From Saprospiraceae bacterium (GTDB lineage Bacteria; Bacteroidota; Bacteroidia; Chitinophagales; Saprospiraceae): DNA of 41,328 nt. The position numbers and the translations under genes were made by a program. Positions 1-9,578 of the stretch are shown piece by piece. The DNA is taken from contig JABSSL010000108.1 of the NCBI GenBank assembly GCA_013214355.1, forward strand, positions 1 through 41,328. The letters are read 5' to 3'. Position 1 is the first letter of the stretch. Each line of letters opens with the position of its first letter. The notes beneath the pieces were generated by a model, which was not told the origin of the DNA, ran no database searches, and worked only from the letters and a program-made list of their open reading frames with translations.

Positions 1-14
1 TTAAATTAAAAAGC

Positions 15-3000
15 ATGAAAAAAATCTCACTAGTTTTCGGACTGATGCTTTTTGTCGTGGGTTTCACCATGGCACAAAAGACTGTTACAGGAAAGGTGGT
101 AGATGACTCAGGTGAATCCCTGATCGGCGTTAGTATCCTTGTTCAAGGAACAAGTAGTGGTACAGTAACCGATATCGACGGCGCCTACAGCATCAATGTA
201 CCTTCTGAAAGTAATGTATTGGTCTTCAGTTACACGGGATTTGCTACTCAAAATGTTGAGATTAACAATCGTACGTTGATTGATGTAACACTTGAGACCT
301 CAGCGGAATTGCTACAAGAGGTTATCGTTACCGCTTACGGTATTACGACGAAGGAAGCCTTTTCTGGATCGGCTGATGTTGTCGGTGCGGAAGAGTTGGA
401 GTTGAGAAATGTAACTTCTCCCATTGCTGCTATCGAAGGTAATGCCACAGGTGTTCAGTTTACTTCTCCTTCAGGACAACCTGGATCTTCTCCTGGTATC
501 GTAATCCGCGGGGTGGGTACACTGAATGGTGATACAGATCCTCTCTTCATTGTAGACGGAATTCAGTATGAAGGAGCCCTAACCACTATCAACCAAGAAG
601 ACATTGAGTCCATCACGATTCTTAAAGATGCCTCATCTACTTCTTTGTATGGTTCTCGTGCTGCCAATGGTGTGGTTTTGATTACCACTAAATCAGGTAC
701 TATCGGTGGAGAGACTAGAGTTTCTGCTTCTGTTCAGCATGGTTTTGTCTCTAGAGCGATTCCTCTATATGACGAAGTTACTCCAGGTCAATACTACCAA
801 TCCATGTGGCAAGCACTAAAGAATTCAAGTGCTGGTGGTGGAGACGGTGAATTTGCTTCTGCTAATATCTACAATAACTTGGGGTATAATCCCTTTAATG
901 TAGCTAACGATCAGATCGTTAATTCAGATGGTAGTTTGAACCCCAATGCAAGCGTAGTTTACCAAAACTTGAATTGGTTCGACGTATTAGAGCAAAGCAA
1001 TACTAGAACCAACTACAATGTAAATGTATCTAGTGGTGGAGAAAACCACAGTATCTTCTTTTCTACTTCTTACTTGGAAGAAGGAGGATATGTTAGAACT
1101 TCTGAATACGATCGTTTGACTACTCGTTTGAACGCCAACTTCAATGCCAATGACTGGCTAACCTTGGGTGGTAGTGCTAACGTTACTACTTCTAACTCTA
1201 GAGGTCCTAGTTCAGCTGGTGCGGGTAGTATCGTGAACCCATTCGGATTTGCTAAGAACATTGGATCTATCTATCCAGTCTATGTGAACGATCAAAACGG
1301 AAACTTGGTATTGGATGAGGGTAACAACCCAATCTTCGACGGTGGGGAAGGATTCTCTGAATTCAATATCGGTTCAAGACCTATCAACCAAGGTCGTCAC
1401 GCACTACAAGAGCTTCTTTTGAACGATGAGCGTGATAGAGACAATACTTATGGCTTGAGATTCTTCGCTGACTTCAGCCTGATGGAAGGCTTGAGCGTAC
1501 GATTGAACTACGGTAGAGACATCAATGAAGGTTTGGAGAAAGAGTATGAGAACAACATCATTGGTGATGCACAACCAACAGGTCGTTACAGCGAGACAAG
1601 ATTTAGAAGACAGGTTGAAAACTTCAACCAGCTATTGACTTACAATAAGTCATTTGCGAATGCTCACAATATTGAAATTACCTTAGGACACGAAACTTTT
1701 GACAGAACTTTCACTAGCAACAATGGTCTAGCCATTGACCAAACAGCTGAAGGTATCTTCGAATTTGACAACTTTGCTACTCCAGTACGAGTAGGTGGTT
1801 CTACCACAAGAAAGAGAATTGAAGGTTACTTTGCTAGAGCTAATTATAACTGGAATAGCAAGTACTTCTTGAGTGTTTCTGCACGTAGAGATGGTTCTTC
1901 TGTTTTCAGCTCAGGAGCAAGATGGGGTAATTTCTACTCTGTAGGTGCCTCTTGGAGATTGGATCAGGAAGCATTTATCCAAGAAATTCCTTGGATCAAC
2001 CGCTTGAAACTACGTGCATCTTACGGTGAAGTAGGTAACGATGATTTGGGTGATTTCTTCCTATCTCAGCCAAGATATAGCTTGACTTCTAACGCTGGTA
2101 ATCCAGCGATTGTATGGTCAGAAATTGGTAACGCTAACCTACAGTGGGAAACCATCGAGAGTTTTGACGTAGCCGTTGAATTCTCTCTATTCAACAACTT
2201 CCTTGACGGTTCTTTGGAGTACTACCGAAGAAACTCTTCAGATCTGTTGTATGACCTACCGATCGCATTAAGTAACGGTTTGAACTCGTTCCCAACCAAC
2301 ATTGGTGACATGTACAACTCTGGTATCGAGCTAGGCTTAACCGCTAACTTGATCACTAAGAGAGATTTCAGATGGAATGTTAGAGTAACAGCCTCTACTT
2401 TCCAAAACGAAATCACCAGCTTGCCAGATCCATTCATCAATGGTTCTAAGCGATGGGATGTGGGTAGATCTCGATTTGACTTCTTCCTACTACATACTGC
2501 AGGAGTTGATCCTACTAATGGAGATCAGTTGTTCTACATGTACGAGGTTGATGAAGATGGTAACAGTATTCCAGTATTGGAAGGAGACGGAAGCCATGCA
2601 ACTACAAATGACTGGGAAGAAACAGAAAGAGCCTACACAGGTGCAAGCTCTATTCCAGATCTTTTAGGATCTTTCTCTAATAGCTTGAACTACAAAGGAT
2701 TTTCTTTGAACTTCCTGCTTACTTTTGGTATCGGTGGAGATATCTTGGATAATGGTTATTCTGCCATGATGCACAGTGGTATCTACGGTCGTTCACTACA
2801 CCCAGATATCTTGAATGCATGGCAAGCACCTGGTGATATCACTGATGTACCAAGAATGGAAAATGGAAACGTTGATTTGGTGAGAACTCAGTCTACTAGA
2901 TTCCTAACAGATGCTTCTTTTATTGCTGTTAGAAACGTAAATATTGGTTACACCTTCGGTGAAGATATTGCTAGCAAACTTGATGTTGAGGATTTGAGAC

Positions 3001-3140
3001 TCTCTGTAACAGGAGAAAACCTATTGCTATTCAGTAGAAGAGACGGTTTGAATCCACAGTACAACCTAGCGGGTACTCCTCAAGGAAATGACTTCAATCC
3101 TGCACGGATTATTTCTATCAGTTTGAATGCCAATTTCTAA
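15..3140 (+). CDS. SusC/RagA-family TonB-dependent outer-membrane receptor
   Basis: This is the outer-membrane pore of a SusCD-type nutrient importer, powered by TonB. The 1041-residue protein starts with a signal peptide ending near MAQ (residue 21). A carboxypeptidase-regulatory-like beta-sandwich follows (about 22-105, with VTGKVVDDSGESLIGVSI). The plug (about 115-225) contains IRGVGTLNGDTDPLFIVDG and the DASSTSLYGSRAANGV motif. The rest is a 22-strand-type barrel ending in a terminal aromatic residue (ISLNANF). Length and domain order are normal for the family. The SusD partner starts 30 bp downstream, so the two form one operon. No glycoside hydrolase or peptidase is adjacent on the visible side, so the substrate cannot be named. 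The promoter lies outside the window. Confidence 0.97.
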   Translation: MKKISLVFGLMLFVVGFTMAQKTVTGKVVDDSGESLIGVSILVQGTSSGTVTDIDGAYSINVPSESNVLVFSYTGFATQNVEINNRTLIDVTLETSAELLQEVIVTAYGITTKEAFSGSADVVGAEELELRNVTSPIAAIEGNATGVQFTSPSGQPGSSPGIVIRGVGTLNGDTDPLFIVDGIQYEGALTTINQEDIESITILKDASSTSLYGSRAANGVVLITTKSGTIGGETRVSASVQHGFVSRAIPLYDEVTPGQYYQSMWQALKNSSAGGGDGEFASANIYNNLGYNPFNVANDQIVNSDGSLNPNASVVYQNLNWFDVLEQSNTRTNYNVNVSSGGENHSIFFSTSYLEEGGYVRTSEYDRLTTRLNANFNANDWLTLGGSANVTTSNSRGPSSAGAGSIVNPFGFAKNIGSIYPVYVNDQNGNLVLDEGNNPIFDGGEGFSEFNIGSRPINQGRHALQELLLNDERDRDNTYGLRFFADFSLMEGLSVRLNYGRDINEGLEKEYENNIIGDAQPTGRYSETRFRRQVENFNQLLTYNKSFANAHNIEITLGHETFDRTFTSNNGLAIDQTAEGIFEFDNFATPVRVGGSTTRKRIEGYFARANYNWNSKYFLSVSARRDGSSVFSSGARWGNFYSVGASWRLDQEAFIQEIPWINRLKLRASYGEVGNDDLGDFFLSQPRYSLTSNAGNPAIVWSEIGNANLQWETIESFDVAVEFSLFNNFLDGSLEYYRRNSSDLLYDLPIALSNGLNSFPTNIGDMYNSGIELGLTANLITKRDFRWNVRVTASTFQNEITSLPDPFINGSKRWDVGRSRFDFFLLHTAGVDPTNGDQLFYMYEVDEDGNSIPVLEGDGSHATTNDWEETERAYTGASSIPDLLGSFSNSLNYKGFSLNFLLTFGIGGDILDNGYSAMMHSGIYGRSLHPDILNAWQAPGDITDVPRMENGNVDLVRTQSTRFLTDASFIAVRNVNIGYTFGEDIASKLDVEDLRLSVTGENLLLFSRRDGLNPQYNLAGTPQGNDFNPARIISISLNANF

Positions 3141-3170
3141 TTTTCTCCGTCAACTTTAAAAAGACCAAAC

Positions 3171-4823
3171 ATGTTGCGTAACATAAAATATTTATCATTA
3201 ATCTTCTTTGTTTTCGCGATATCCGCCTGTAGCGAGGATTTCTTGGAAACAAAGCCTACAGATGCGATTTCAGCGGCTGATGCCTTGGCTACCGAGGCGA
3301 ACATGGCCCTAATCATAAACGGAATGCACCGTGCGATGTATTCTCAATCTCAAACTGTACTACCTGGTGGTACTACAGCCAGAGCCAATGAGCACTACTG
3401 GGTACCAATGGGCGATAACCTTGCTGGAGGTTTGATCCACAGTGCCAATGCCAACAACTTGAGTTGGAGAAGTGTGGCACAATGGGTGCAACATACTGAT
3501 GAGACCACGAACACCCCTAGGATCTTATGGTACCACCGTTACAATATTATTGCCAATGCCAACTCTATCATCAATAGAGTAGAAGAAGGTGATTTGCCTC
3601 AGACACCAAGACTATTACAGATCGTTGGTCAGGCTTACGCCTACAGAGCATATGCTTATATGTCATTGGTACAGCATTTTGCGAAAGGATATTTGATCGG
3701 TAACCCAGCCTCTGATCCAGGAGTGCCCTTGTTATTTGCTTCAGAATCTCCTTTCACCAGCGCACCTAGATCCAGTGTTCAAGCGATCTATGACCAGATT
3801 TCTTCAGACCTTGAGTCTGCTATCTCTAGTTTCGAAACTGCTGAGCCTAGAGCGACAGGTAGCGCTTTTGATAAGGCCAACCTTAACATCGATGTAGCCT
3901 ATGGGCTGAAAGCTAGAATGGCTTTGGCAACTGGTGACTGGGCAACTGCCGCAGAAGCTGCTGCTAAAGCACGTGAGAACTATCCAATCATGGATGAAAC
4001 GGATTGGAAATCTGGCTTTAACACTACGCTTCTTCCAGAAGTGCTTTGGGGAAGTAACGTAATTACTACTGAAACTACTTTCTTCCGTTCTTACTTCTAC
4101 CTAGCTTCTAACACCTTTAACGGTAGCCAGGTAAGAAACAACCCTAAGATTGCGGATAGAAGATTGGTAGACGCCATTCCTGAAACAGACTACCGAAAAG
4201 ATGTATTCTTGGTAGATGCACCTAACTCTAATACTTCAGCTGCTAATGGTGAAGGAGGTTGGGCCAACAATACCAATCCTAAGTACACGACTGAAGCAGA
4301 ATTCGATGCAGAAATTGATCGTTTGGGATCTGAGTGGGGATGGACTTCTAGACACAATACGCACCCATACATGCACGTGAAATTGCGTCAGAAAGTACCC
4401 GGTGGTATCGAGCCAGATGATATCATCTACATGCGTGCTTCAGAGATGTACCTTATTGAAGCAGAAGCAAAAGCTATGTTGAATGATATTCCTGGTGCTC
4501 AGGAAGCCCTAAGACCTTTGGGTGAAGAGCGTGATAGCGCTTATGACGTAGCTCAGTACGATACGCAAGAGAGTATGATGGAGCACATCAAATTCCAGCG
4601 TGCACTTGAGCTTTGGGGTGAAGGTTTCATGTTCCAGGATAAAATCCGTTGGGATGATCCTATTGACCACGCTGCTAACGGTGGTTCTGGTGCGTCTGAG
4701 GTATTGTACCAAGCTGGATTCTTCCAAGACAGACCTTCTGTTAACACAGATTGGGTATTCAAGATCCCTCAAGCAGAGATCGATGCTAACCCAAATATCA
4801 CGCCAGCTGATCAAAACCCATAA
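3171..4823 (+). CDS. SusD/RagB-family surface lipoprotein
   Basis: This is the substrate-binding lid that sits on the SusC pore at the cell surface. The 550-residue protein has a lipoprotein signal (hydrophobic segment, then SAC with lipidated Cys20, followed by SEDFLE, an acidic export-like signal). It has the helical TPR-like SusD fold, with the conserved MRASEMYLIEAEAKAM helix (about 420-435) and the C-terminal ALELWGEGFMFQDKIRWD motif (about 478-495). It is co-transcribed with the preceding susC-like gene. Ligand specificity is not visible from sequence. Confidence 0.96.
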   Translation: MLRNIKYLSLIFFVFAISACSEDFLETKPTDAISAADALATEANMALIINGMHRAMYSQSQTVLPGGTTARANEHYWVPMGDNLAGGLIHSANANNLSWRSVAQWVQHTDETTNTPRILWYHRYNIIANANSIINRVEEGDLPQTPRLLQIVGQAYAYRAYAYMSLVQHFAKGYLIGNPASDPGVPLLFASESPFTSAPRSSVQAIYDQISSDLESAISSFETAEPRATGSAFDKANLNIDVAYGLKARMALATGDWATAAEAAAKARENYPIMDETDWKSGFNTTLLPEVLWGSNVITTETTFFRSYFYLASNTFNGSQVRNNPKIADRRLVDAIPETDYRKDVFLVDAPNSNTSAANGEGGWANNTNPKYTTEAEFDAEIDRLGSEWGWTSRHNTHPYMHVKLRQKVPGGIEPDDIIYMRASEMYLIEAEAKAMLNDIPGAQEALRPLGEERDSAYDVAQYDTQESMMEHIKFQRALELWGEGFMFQDKIRWDDPIDHAANGGSGASEVLYQAGFFQDRPSVNTDWVFKIPQAEIDANPNITPADQNP

Positions 4824-5123
4824 GATTTGATTTAGCTAGTTTATATATACAGTTCTAATTAGAACTGAACATCCAATAAGCACCATTTATCCCGATTCTT
4901 GTAGGTATCCAAGATTCGGGATGAATCGTGCTTTTAATAAATTCCTCTTTTTTAGCTGTACAACTTGTAGATATCTTCCATGAGGGGCCGTGCTAAAGCA
5001 TTCATATAGGATAAAACTTAATAGGAAGAAGGTGGTCATATAATTCTGTTTCTTATATTTGGGGTATAGTTTATCACTGGCTAAGAAAAGTACTCGACTC
5101 TTCATTTATTAAGAAGACCCAAG
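4824..5123. other. Intergenic region with two inverted repeats after the SusCD operon
   Basis: There is no gene here. A perfect 18-bp palindrome, CAGTTCTAATTAGAACTG, sits at 4850-4867. A 12-bp near-perfect stem (one mismatch) lies at 4889-4900 with 4911-4922 around a 10-nt loop. The second is followed by an only mildly T-rich stretch, so it is a plausible but weak end of the SusCD transcript. The remainder carries nothing recognisable. Confidence 0.6.
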
Positions 5124-7487
5124 TTGCACTTGTTCGTTCATAGATTGATCCTCTTGATGCTCCTGGCGCTTGTGCCTCCAATCCTCCTGTTTGCGCAGAA
5201 GCCCATTTCTGTTACCCCATCCAGCAAAGAATTAAGAGTGCCATTTGAGCAGATGCTGACGTTCGAAGATACGACCGCAAGTCTTTCTTTTGAGGAGATA
5301 AGAACGGATGAATACCAAGCAAAATTTGGATCGGATGAATACCGGGTGGAACAGTTCAGTTCTGCCTATTGGACCAAATTCACTATTGCAGGTAAGGCCT
5401 TGAGACAAAAAAGCTGGTTCCTGGAAGGAAGAGATCCGAATACCCACTTTATGGATTTTTACCTTCCTGAAAAGGATGGCAGTTATCAAGCATATAAGAT
5501 GGGACTGATGCGTCCCTTCGATGATCGTTCGACTCCCTTTAAGAACTTTGTACTGGAGCTCCCCAATCATTCCGATTCCCTAACAGTATTTGTCCGCATC
5601 GCTTCGGGCAATCCCGCCCAATTCCTCTTTCGGCTGAAGTCCGCGGATTTCCTATTGAGTTATGCTATCAATGAGTATGTCTTACTGGGCATATTTTATG
5701 GTATCATTCTGGTTATGGCACTATATAACCTTTTGCTTTTCCTGTTCATGAAGGAAAAGTTGTACTTCTGGTACGTACTGTATGTGTTGGCGGGGGCATT
5801 GACGTGCTCAATCGAGGACGGACTTGGGTTTCAGTATTTATGGCCCGGATTCTTTACATTGAATTACTACATAGAGTACTTAGTTGGTATTTTGTTTTTG
5901 ATCTCCTTTTTGTTCTATGTGAACTCCCTGATGGAGATTTCGACTCGTCGGCCGATTCTGTTCAAGGGGTTGATTGGAATAACGGCAGGTGCGATGGTGT
6001 ATCTGCTAATGCATAACCTGTTTGGTATTGAATCGTCTCTTGTCAGTATCTATACCTTGCCTTTAGCTTTTGCCTTTATAGTTGCGCTGTCTTTATTGCG
6101 CGAAGGTTATCCTCCCGCCAAATACTTTGTGTTAGCAGGGTCCCTGATTATGGTCAGCTTATTGATTTTGTTTTTCAATAAGATCAACCTATTCAGTTGG
6201 AACAATATGAGCAATGTGGTAATCATTTTGCTCGTCTATGCTTTCAACATTGCCTTGGTGGTGGAAGTATTCATCCTTTCCTTCGCTCAAGCTCAGAAGT
6301 TAAGGTCTTTTCAAGATGAACAACAGAACACCCTGCGGGCTAGTGAAAACCGCTTTCGGGGCATCTTTGAAACCTCATCTGATGCCATTCTGGTGTACGA
6401 TTTTGATCAACAGCGCATTCTCAATGCTAATGACCGAGCATCCCAAATGTTTGGATACCAGGCAAATGAATGGCAAGCACTCCAACTCAAAAATTTAGTC
6501 AAACTGCCGGGACAATCAAAGGGGTATCTGACCGAAGAGAACATTCAGAAGAAGCCAAAAGCATCCGCCTTCTTTGAATTGAGCATCTGCACCAAGAAGA
6601 CGGGAGAGGAATTTGATGGTGAATTAACGATTGCACCCTTGAAAGAGAGTGAAAAAGAGTACAGCGTAATCGCTATCAAGGACATCTCTCGCAGAAATAC
6701 CGCAGAACGTAAACTTGCCAATAGACTTGAGGAAATCAAGAAGAAGAATGAGGAATTGGAAAGGTACATTGCTTCCAATCTTGAGCTAGAAAACTTTGCC
6801 TACGTGGCCTCCCATGATATCAAACAGCCTTTGCGAACCATAACCTCCTTTTCGCAGCTGATTAAGCGCCGACTTGCTGATGCCAAAGAGGTTCCAGAAA
6901 GTGTGGGAGAATACTTAGAATTCATCATCTCCGGAGCGCGCAACCTCAACACTATGATTCAGGGCTTGCTCGACCACGCTAAAGTTGGCCAAATAGGGGA
7001 ATACCGTTTTCAGACGACGGATATGAACTGGGTTGTCAAGAGTGTAGAACTCGGACTCAATCAGCAAATTCAAGAAAGTGGAGCAGCATTGCGTTATAAG
7101 GATCTTCCCGAGATTTTTGCGGAGCCCACCCGAATGACCCAGCTCCTACAGAATCTCATTTCCAATGCCCTGAAATTCAGACGGGAAGGGGAACCCATTT
7201 GCGTTGCTGTTGAGGCAGAATCTGAGGATCAACACTGGTTGTTTACAGTAAAGGATAATGGTATTGGTATTCCTGAGGAAAAGCAAGAGGCGGTCTTCAA
7301 TATGTTCACGAAACTGCATGCTAAGGAACAATTCCAAGGTCACGGTATTGGCTTGGCTACTTGTAAGAAAATTGTGGAAATGCACGGGGGGAGGATTTGG
7401 CTGGAATCAACCTTGGATCAGGGTACTACTTTCTACTTCACCATTAACAAGAATTTGACAGCGGCAGATTTGCAGCCCAAGCGCTAG
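5124..7487 (+). CDS. 7TMR-DISM sensor histidine kinase with PAS domain
   Basis: This is a membrane sensor kinase. It has a signal peptide (LLMLLALVPPILLFAQ), a periplasmic 7TMR-DISMED2-type beta-sandwich (about 35-170), seven transmembrane helices of the 7TMR-DISM type (about 180-395), a short coiled linker, a PAS domain (about 410-525), a second coiled coil, then HisKA with phospho-acceptor His564 in ASHDIKQPL. The HATPase domain has an N box (LLQNLISNALKFR), a G1 box (DNGIGIPEE) and a G2 box (GHGIGLATCKKIVEMHGG). The reading starts at a TTG; the first ATG (5157) would leave a signal peptide without a basic N-region, so TTG is preferred. DISMED2 domains are generally thought to bind carbohydrates. 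No receiver domain is fused. The nearest response regulator is at 10401, not adjacent. Confidence 0.93.
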   Translation: MHLFVHRLILLMLLALVPPILLFAQKPISVTPSSKELRVPFEQMLTFEDTTASLSFEEIRTDEYQAKFGSDEYRVEQFSSAYWTKFTIAGKALRQKSWFLEGRDPNTHFMDFYLPEKDGSYQAYKMGLMRPFDDRSTPFKNFVLELPNHSDSLTVFVRIASGNPAQFLFRLKSADFLLSYAINEYVLLGIFYGIILVMALYNLLLFLFMKEKLYFWYVLYVLAGALTCSIEDGLGFQYLWPGFFTLNYYIEYLVGILFLISFLFYVNSLMEISTRRPILFKGLIGITAGAMVYLLMHNLFGIESSLVSIYTLPLAFAFIVALSLLREGYPPAKYFVLAGSLIMVSLLILFFNKINLFSWNNMSNVVIILLVYAFNIALVVEVFILSFAQAQKLRSFQDEQQNTLRASENRFRGIFETSSDAILVYDFDQQRILNANDRASQMFGYQANEWQALQLKNLVKLPGQSKGYLTEENIQKKPKASAFFELSICTKKTGEEFDGELTIAPLKESEKEYSVIAIKDISRRNTAERKLANRLEEIKKKNEELERYIASNLELENFAYVASHDIKQPLRTITSFSQLIKRRLADAKEVPESVGEYLEFIISGARNLNTMIQGLLDHAKVGQIGEYRFQTTDMNWVVKSVELGLNQQIQESGAALRYKDLPEIFAEPTRMTQLLQNLISNALKFRREGEPICVAVEAESEDQHWLFTVKDNGIGIPEEKQEAVFNMFTKLHAKEQFQGHGIGLATCKKIVEMHGGRIWLESTLDQGTTFYFTINKNLTAADLQPKR

Positions 7488-7530
7488 CTAATAGCATGCC
7501 TACCAATCTTTGTTTGACTTTCTTTCCGCT

Positions 7531-8049
7531 CTAGAAATAAATGCTGATGAAAATGGAAGAAGCGGTATTGAAATTGGTCTTTCCTGGGTTGTTAAATCGC
7601 AAGGAGTTTTCATCGGAAAACGTGAAGTTCCCTTGTAATTCAACTCCAATGGCAAGTTGTTGGTCAAAGAAATAATCAGCACCAAAAGTACCGCCCACCA
7701 GTATATCCGTGGTATTGATCTGATCTATGGCAGGTTTTATATCTGGTCTAAACAGCAGGGCAGCGGCTCTCAGCCCAACGAAGGGCGATACCTTTTCTCG
7801 CCGGAAATAGTAGCGAGGAACAATACCGATTCCATATTCAGATCCAACTCCAGCTGCTGTACTGATACTTAAGGAAGGAGCTAGCGAAAATTGCTGATCT
7901 ACCCAAATTGGAATGAGGAAGCCAAATTGCCCATCTTGTACCGTTGCCATAATTCCGATTGGGTGGCTCGATTCTACCTCTTGGGCAACTAATTTTCCGT
8001 GAACGTTTAATAGGATAGCCCATAAAAGGAGTATGCGTACACTTTTCAT
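7531..8049 (-). CDS. Small outer-membrane beta-barrel-like protein
   Basis: A 172-residue exported protein with a signal peptide ending near LVAQ (residue 23). The rest alternates hydrophobic and polar residues with short turns (FGFLIPIWVDQQFSLAPSLS, YGIGIVPRYYF, VSPFVGLRAAALLF, GADYFFDQQLAIGVELQGNF) and ends SIFISIYF. This pattern is typical of an eight-stranded outer-membrane barrel of the OmpW/OmpA-N type. The lipoprotein gene on the same strand ends 49 bp upstream, so the two are probably one operon. No specific family or function can be assigned. Confidence 0.75.
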   Translation of the reverse strand: MKSVRILLLWAILLNVHGKLVAQEVESSHPIGIMATVQDGQFGFLIPIWVDQQFSLAPSLSISTAAGVGSEYGIGIVPRYYFRREKVSPFVGLRAAALLFRPDIKPAIDQINTTDILVGGTFGADYFFDQQLAIGVELQGNFTFSDENSLRFNNPGKTNFNTASSIFISIYF

Positions 8050-8098
8050 ATTTGGAATTTTTAGTGAAAGGGTTCTGTGGAAGCGCCAATCTATGGAC

Positions 8099-8638
8099 CT
8101 ATTGACGGATCAATAAGTTGTCCCATAGCAACAAACTCCCCCGTTGTACATAGATTCGATAATATCCTGCGGGAAGATCTTCCGTATTGATGGCAATATT
8201 ATTAAAGCCTTCTTCTAGTTCTAAGGTCAATTCTCGCAAAGGCCGGCCATGACTACTTGCTAGTGTAGCTCCTAAAGTATTGGATGCGTTGATCTCGTCG
8301 ATGTAGCGCGCCGGCGTCATCCAAACTCGGACGGAATCATTACTTGCGATACCGCTAAATACCGTAGTTTGAAAGAAATTACCTCTTGATGGATTAGGAT
8401 AAGAGAAGAACTCCAGCAGTGGGTTGGCAATGCCAGGTGGATCGGTGGAGGTATTGGTGTTTGGGGCACCCACATTTCCTAAGGGTTGACCGTTTTCGTC
8501 TCGGAGGTGATAACCCGTCAGAACAGGAGGATCAAAAATTGGGATGACTAAGGCTTCTTTTTTTCCACAGCTTGTCAATATCGACAATAGCAGTATGGGA
8601 ATCAATAGTTTTAGTTTCAGCATCGTTGCTAGTTTCAA
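8099..8638 (-). CDS. Lipoprotein with T9SS C-terminal-domain-like module
   Basis: A 179-residue lipoprotein. The signal LLLSILTSCGKK places the lipidated cysteine at residue 24; a second possible start is Met6. A proline/asparagine-rich linker leads into FFSYPNPSRGNFF (about 78-90). The remainder ends DLPAGYYRIYVQRGSLLLWD and LLIRQ. That opening and ending match the layout of type A T9SS sorting domains (YPNPxxG at the start, LPxGxYxxxxxxG near the end). Such domains normally follow a Sec signal peptide and large cargo, not a lipid anchor, so the pairing is odd. It may be a structural look-alike rather than a working secretion signal. It is divergent from the acyltransferase gene and followed by the barrel gene. 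Confidence 0.7.
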   Translation of the reverse strand: MKLATMLKLKLLIPILLLSILTSCGKKEALVIPIFDPPVLTGYHLRDENGQPLGNVGAPNTNTSTDPPGIANPLLEFFSYPNPSRGNFFQTTVFSGIASNDSVRVWMTPARYIDEINASNTLGATLASSHGRPLRELTLELEEGFNNIAINTEDLPAGYYRIYVQRGSLLLWDNLLIRQ

Positions 8639-8755
8639 TGGACAACTTATAAACGTGAAATCTAATGCTAAGATTCTAATTCATGGGGAATAGTTGTGTG
8701 TAGAAGGAAATTAATCCGAAAAATGTATCTTGGCGCGAATTGAGCGATTTTCGAT

Positions 8756-9496
8756 ATGAAGAAAGCATTATTCTGGATCAGTACAAGCATCTTTCTCCTA
8801 GGGTTTTTTATAATCCTTTTGATTTTTCATCCTCTACAAATGTTAGGGAAAGCCATTGGTTATCAGGCGCATAAACGCGTCGTGGATAGTATGCTATGGT
8901 GGATCAATCGGAGCTTACTGTTAAATGGAATGTACGTAAGATACCGTCGAAAGAATACCACTCCAATCCCGGCTGATCGCCCCCTAATTATCGTCAGTAA
9001 TCATCAAAGCATGTTTGATATTCCTGCTATCGGATGGCTACTTCGCAAGAATCACCCTAAATATGTAGCCAAGAAAAGTCTACAATATGGCATTCCAAGT
9101 ATTAGCTACAATATCAGAAATGGGGGGTCTGTAACGATTGATCGGAAGGATTCTAGGCAAGCACTTCAAGCCTTAGAAGATTTTGGAAAATATATCCAAG
9201 AGAACAAATTTGCCGCCTGTATATTCCCGGAAGGAACTCGGTCTCGGGATGGAAGACTAAGACCTTTTAAGGGTTTGGGTTTGATGAAATTATTGAGAAC
9301 GATTCCGGATGCTCTAGTGGTACCCGTTGCCGTTGAAGGATTTTGGCCCATTGAGCGATATCGGTTAAAACCGGTGCCCTTTGCACCAAAGCTACGCTGT
9401 ACGCTATTGGAGCCGATTGAACGTGATTTGAGTGACAAGGAAATTATCAAATTGGTGGAGGAACGAATTAAATCCGTGGCAGAAGCAAATCTTTAG
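8756..9496 (+). CDS. plsC: 1-acyl-sn-glycerol-3-phosphate acyltransferase (PlsC family)
   Basis: This enzyme transfers an acyl chain to lysophosphatidic acid to make phosphatidic acid at the inner membrane. The 246-residue protein has an N-terminal transmembrane segment (about 5-25) and the catalytic HX4D motif NHQSMFD (His83, Asp88). The substrate-binding FPEGTRS motif is at 157-163, followed by GRLRPFKGLGLM. A VPVAV strand near 195 completes the fold. Length is typical. The upstream region carries TATCTTGG at 8726-8733, one base off the Bacteroidota -7 box. It converges on the peroxiredoxin gene, with a hairpin terminator between them. Which lysolipid it uses in vivo is inferred from the family. 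Confidence 0.9.
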   Translation: MKKALFWISTSIFLLGFFIILLIFHPLQMLGKAIGYQAHKRVVDSMLWWINRSLLLNGMYVRYRRKNTTPIPADRPLIIVSNHQSMFDIPAIGWLLRKNHPKYVAKKSLQYGIPSISYNIRNGGSVTIDRKDSRQALQALEDFGKYIQENKFAACIFPEGTRSRDGRLRPFKGLGLMKLLRTIPDALVVPVAVEGFWPIERYRLKPVPFAPKLRCTLLEPIERDLSDKEIIKLVEERIKSVAEANL

Positions 9497-9505
9497 GATG
9501 TTGTA

Positions 9506-9541
9506 AAAACAAAACATGCTGGTGAAAACATCACCAGCATG
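9506..9541 (-). terminator. Intrinsic terminator of the peroxiredoxin gene
   Basis: CATGCTGGTGA at 9515-9525 pairs perfectly with 9531-9541 (11 bp, 5-nt loop). Read on the minus strand the stem is followed by TTTTGTTTTT, which makes it a good terminator for the leftward gene ending at 9579. The plus-strand side has only a weak T stretch, so it would serve plsC less well. Confidence 0.8.
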
Positions 9542-9578
9542 CGATTTAAGTTACCTACTTACTCAACAAATAATTCTT

